A DNA stretch of 25,333 nt from JASLBX01 sp036374175 (GTDB lineage: Bacteria > Actinomycetota > Actinomycetes > Jiangellales > Jiangellaceae): the NCBI GenBank assembly GCA_036374175.1, contig DASUUH010000126.1, positions 1-25,333 on the forward strand, in the 5' to 3' direction. The notes beneath the pieces are model-generated. The model saw only the letters and a list, made by a program, of their open reading frames with translations, was not told where the DNA came from and ran no database searches. Positions 22,902-25,333 of the stretch are shown here, piece by piece. A program made the position numbers and the translations under genes. The stretch's first letter is position 1. Every line of letters starts with the position of its first letter.

Positions 22902-25259
22902 TTAGAGCGCATTAGGGGTTTCCCGACTAGAGCCGTCGTCGGCACCGAGAAATACACGCAGTGCGGCGACAAACTCGGCGCGTGTGCGGACCCCCAGCTT
23001 GGTCCTAATCCGGGCGACATGATGCTCCACCGTCTTTGGGGAAACATAAAGCTGCGCGCCGATCTCCCGATGGGTACGTCCGGAAAGGACGAGGCGAGCG
23101 ATCTCCGTCTCGCGTTCTGACAACAACTCCAGCCGGCCGGTCCTGGCCGATCCGGTCCCGCTCTGAGTAAATGCTCGGGCCCGCTCCAGCAGACGCCGTG
23201 CGTCGTCGGGATCGGCCGCGCGAATTGCCGCTTGACCGGCCAATCTCGAGCCCTCCCACGGCAATTCCGCTGCGTCGAGCGCATCGGCCGCCGCATGCAC
23301 GGCCGTCCGGTCCACCCCACCCCGGATGATGTCGGCCCAGCATTGCGCTGCCTGGCGTAATCCCGCCTGCCGTCCGGTGAACCCGGCCTGATCGGCAAAC
23401 CAACCCGCGACGTGCGCCACCGCCTCGGAGTCGTCGAGGGCGATCCCGGCCTGTAGCTCGATCCAGCGGAGCGCGGCGCACCAGCTCGGCGGTCTGCCGA
23501 GGCGATCGATGATGGCCCTGAGCGCGTCCATGATCGGCGTGGCCCGGTGAGCATTACCCAGCCGAGCCGCAGCCACGACGAGTTCTTCGACGCACTCGAG
23601 CTGGAAAAGATCTACGGCCCGTCGAGCAAGAACATGCTCCGCGCGGCTCCACGCCTCTCGCAGCGTTGCGACGTCACCGGACCGGCGGGCGATGCCTGCG
23701 GCCAGGGCGGCGCGAAGTAGCATGTCCCGGCTCGTCAGCTGGCGGTCCGCCGTGCGGCGCAACTCGGCGACGGCACCGTCGTATCGACCGGTTCGCAGCT
23801 GAACCCAGGCGCGCAGCAGGCCGTGCCGATCGGCCGCCACCGGACCACCGACGCCAGCGGAGATCGCCGCGTCGAGCAGCCGCTCCGCGGTACGCGCATC
23901 GCCAGCGATGACCGCGACGACGGCGCCCAGTGCGTGCGGCGTATCGGGAAACACGGCGACCGGAGCAGTTCGTTCAACCACCTCGGCTGCCTCGATGAAC
24001 AGCGGTAATGCGTGCACCGGGTCGGTGGCGGCGACTGCGGCCTCAGCCAACCGGCGCACCGCCAGCGGGGCCGCGCTGGCGGCAGCGTGCTCTGCCTGCT
24101 CAGCGTCGCCGATCGACATCAGCGCAGGGCCGGCGAGTGCCCGGCCCAGTGGTCCGGCTGCGAGCAACGCCTCGACCGCCCGATGCGACCGGCCGTGGTG
24201 GGCCTCGGCCGCACCCACCGCGCGAGCGAGCCGGCTCCGGTCAGACTCAGCGGATGGTGTTGCCAGGCCGTCCACCGACTGGCCGAGCAACGCCAAGGCT
24301 TCAGCCCTTCCTGCGGACAGCGAAGCGGGGTCGGCGCCCGCGTCGGCCGCGTCGTCGAACCACCCAAGCGCAAGCTCCGGGTCCGAAAGGCACACCCGCT
24401 CGCCGGCCGCCCGGTATACATCCGCTGCCACCGGGTTAAGTACCCGGCCAGCCCGAAGCTGCTCCGCAGCCACCACGGGGTCCAGTCCGGACGACAGCAG
24501 GGCATGCGCCACGTCGCTGTGTACCCGCCTGAGCTCGGCCGGCGACAGATCCGCCTTGATCGCGGTCGCGACAGCGGGGACCAGGCCGTCGGCGTCCGGT
24601 GCGAGCAGACCGCTGTCGCGGAGCACCCGCATGGTCCAGGGCAGCTCCGCGAGTGGCACCCCGCTTGCGGCGCCCAGGATGGTGTCCGGCAGGTCGAGCC
24701 CCAACGCGAGCACCCGAGCGAGCCGGGCCGAAGACGATCCGGTGACGGCGAGCCGCTGCTGCACCCGGGCGACCAGCGCCGGCGCCGCCGTTCCGGATGG
24801 TGCCGACGCAATCGCGGCGGCGATGGCGGGCAGTCCCGCCGACTCGGTGCAGACCTGTTGGGCCCGTTCGGTGCTGGGCGCGGTTCCGGTGAGGCGGTGG
24901 ATCAGGGCGGCGATGTCGGCTGGGCCCAGCGGGCCTACCTGGACCACTCTCCCGCCCGCCGCGACGACTGCTTCGTCCAGCTCGGCGAGTTCCGGCCGGT
25001 CCAGGGTCGGCCGACGGCTGATCGCCATCTCGACGCCGTTGCGCGCGGCGCCGGCAAGCAGCGCAAGCACATCGGTGCCAAGCCGGTGCGCGTCGTCGAC
25101 CAGCACCAGCAACCCGTCTTCCGGCGCCGCCGTGATGCGGGATCGGATCTCAACTGCTCCATCGCCGGGGCCGACTCGTATCGTCGGCCCGCCGGCGGCG
25201 ATCGCGAGTTTAGTCAGCCGGTGCGTACGTCCCGCTCCGTCGACCCCCACGACGACCAT
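22902..25259 (-). CDS. large LuxR-family regulator with N-terminal STAND-like ATPase
   Basis: About 785 residues from ATG 25259. The N-terminus has a P-loop-like motif GVDGAGRT (5-12) where the usual Lys is Arg (R11), and a Walker B motif LVLVDDAH (51-58). A very Ala-rich helical-repeat region (about 240-690) follows, as in MalT-type regulators, then a C-terminal LuxR helix-turn-helix (713-770: LSERETEIARLVLSGRTHRE, IGAQLYVSPKTVEHHVARIR). In mycobacteria a regulator of this broad type (IniR) is encoded beside iniBAC. Here the gene is just upstream of the IniB-like gene and on the same strand, so it likely controls it. An in-frame GTG at 25292 would add 11 residues; neither start has a clear ribosome site. 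Confidence 0.85.
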   Translation of the reverse strand: MVVVGVDGAGRTHRLTKLAIAAGGPTIRVGPGDGAVEIRSRITAAPEDGLLVLVDDAHRLGTDVLALLAGAARNGVEMAISRRPTLDRPELAELDEAVVAAGGRVVQVGPLGPADIAALIHRLTGTAPSTERAQQVCTESAGLPAIAAAIASAPSGTAAPALVARVQQRLAVTGSSSARLARVLALGLDLPDTILGAASGVPLAELPWTMRVLRDSGLLAPDADGLVPAVATAIKADLSPAELRRVHSDVAHALLSSGLDPVVAAEQLRAGRVLNPVAADVYRAAGERVCLSDPELALGWFDDAADAGADPASLSAGRAEALALLGQSVDGLATPSAESDRSRLARAVGAAEAHHGRSHRAVEALLAAGPLGRALAGPALMSIGDAEQAEHAAASAAPLAVRRLAEAAVAATDPVHALPLFIEAAEVVERTAPVAVFPDTPHALGAVVAVIAGDARTAERLLDAAISAGVGGPVAADRHGLLRAWVQLRTGRYDGAVAELRRTADRQLTSRDMLLRAALAAGIARRSGDVATLREAWSRAEHVLARRAVDLFQLECVEELVVAAARLGNAHRATPIMDALRAIIDRLGRPPSWCAALRWIELQAGIALDDSEAVAHVAGWFADQAGFTGRQAGLRQAAQCWADIIRGGVDRTAVHAAADALDAAELPWEGSRLAGQAAIRAADPDDARRLLERARAFTQSGTGSARTGRLELLSERETEIARLVLSGRTHREIGAQLYVSPKTVEHHVARIRTKLGVRTRAEFVAALRVFLGADDGSSRETPNAL

Positions 25260-25333
25260 CACGGGCCAAGTGTGGCCGAAGCCGCCACCCACCGGCTAGG
25301 TGTCGTTCGATCACGTTCGGCAGGCGGCCCGAC

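Overview
The window is chromosomal DNA from a high-GC Gram-positive bacterium of the Actinomycetota. The evidence is uniformly G/C-rich third codon positions, frequent GTG and TTG starts, and actinobacterial signature genes (DUF3017, DUF5302, DUF6350, an SigE-type ECF sigma factor, kynU, and iniBAC-like GTPases). A member of the Jiangellaceae or a nearby order would fit, but genus cannot be fixed from sequence alone. No RNA genes, insertion sequences, phage genes or CRISPR arrays were seen.

Region 1 (1-5245, all minus strand) is central metabolism. Read in transcription order it holds a DUF5302 mini-gene, folD, citrate synthase, DUF3017, malate dehydrogenase (mdh) and isocitrate dehydrogenase (icd). 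The mdh-icd gap (1225-1556) carries two different repeat families that look like operator arrays. Region 2 (5292-9797, minus strand) holds a secreted or membrane-anchored SH3b protein with a metallopeptidase-like C-terminal domain, then purH, purN and a DUF6350 membrane protein (transcribed DUF6350-purN-purH). Region 3 (10245-13359, plus strand) is an ECF sigma factor, an overlapping one-pass membrane protein with a duplicated PknH-sensor-like ectodomain, and kynureninase. It sits between DUF6350 and sucCD. Region 4 (13363-15448, minus strand) is sucCD, encoding succinyl-CoA synthetase.

Region 5 (15664-25259) is the most interesting part. It is an iniBAC-like envelope-stress locus. In transcription order on the minus strand it has a large LuxR/STAND-type regulator with a degenerate P-loop, an IniB-like protein (IniB N-terminal domain plus Asn/Gly-rich repeats), two dynamin-like GTPases resembling IniA and IniC that are joined by a 4-base overlap, and a membrane-anchored Hsp70-like protein. 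That last protein lacks the substrate-binding domain and instead carries a transmembrane helix and a Cys-containing ectodomain. Divergent from the Hsp70-like gene, and convergent with the IniC-like gene, lies a second small protein that appears to share the IniB N-terminal motif and has an acidic tail. I infer one system: a sensor/regulator, two IniB-domain proteins that may act as adaptors, a pair of membrane-remodelling GTPases, and a transmembrane actin-fold ATPase that could couple envelope state to the cytoplasm. Inverted repeats in the intergenic gaps of this locus are candidate operators.
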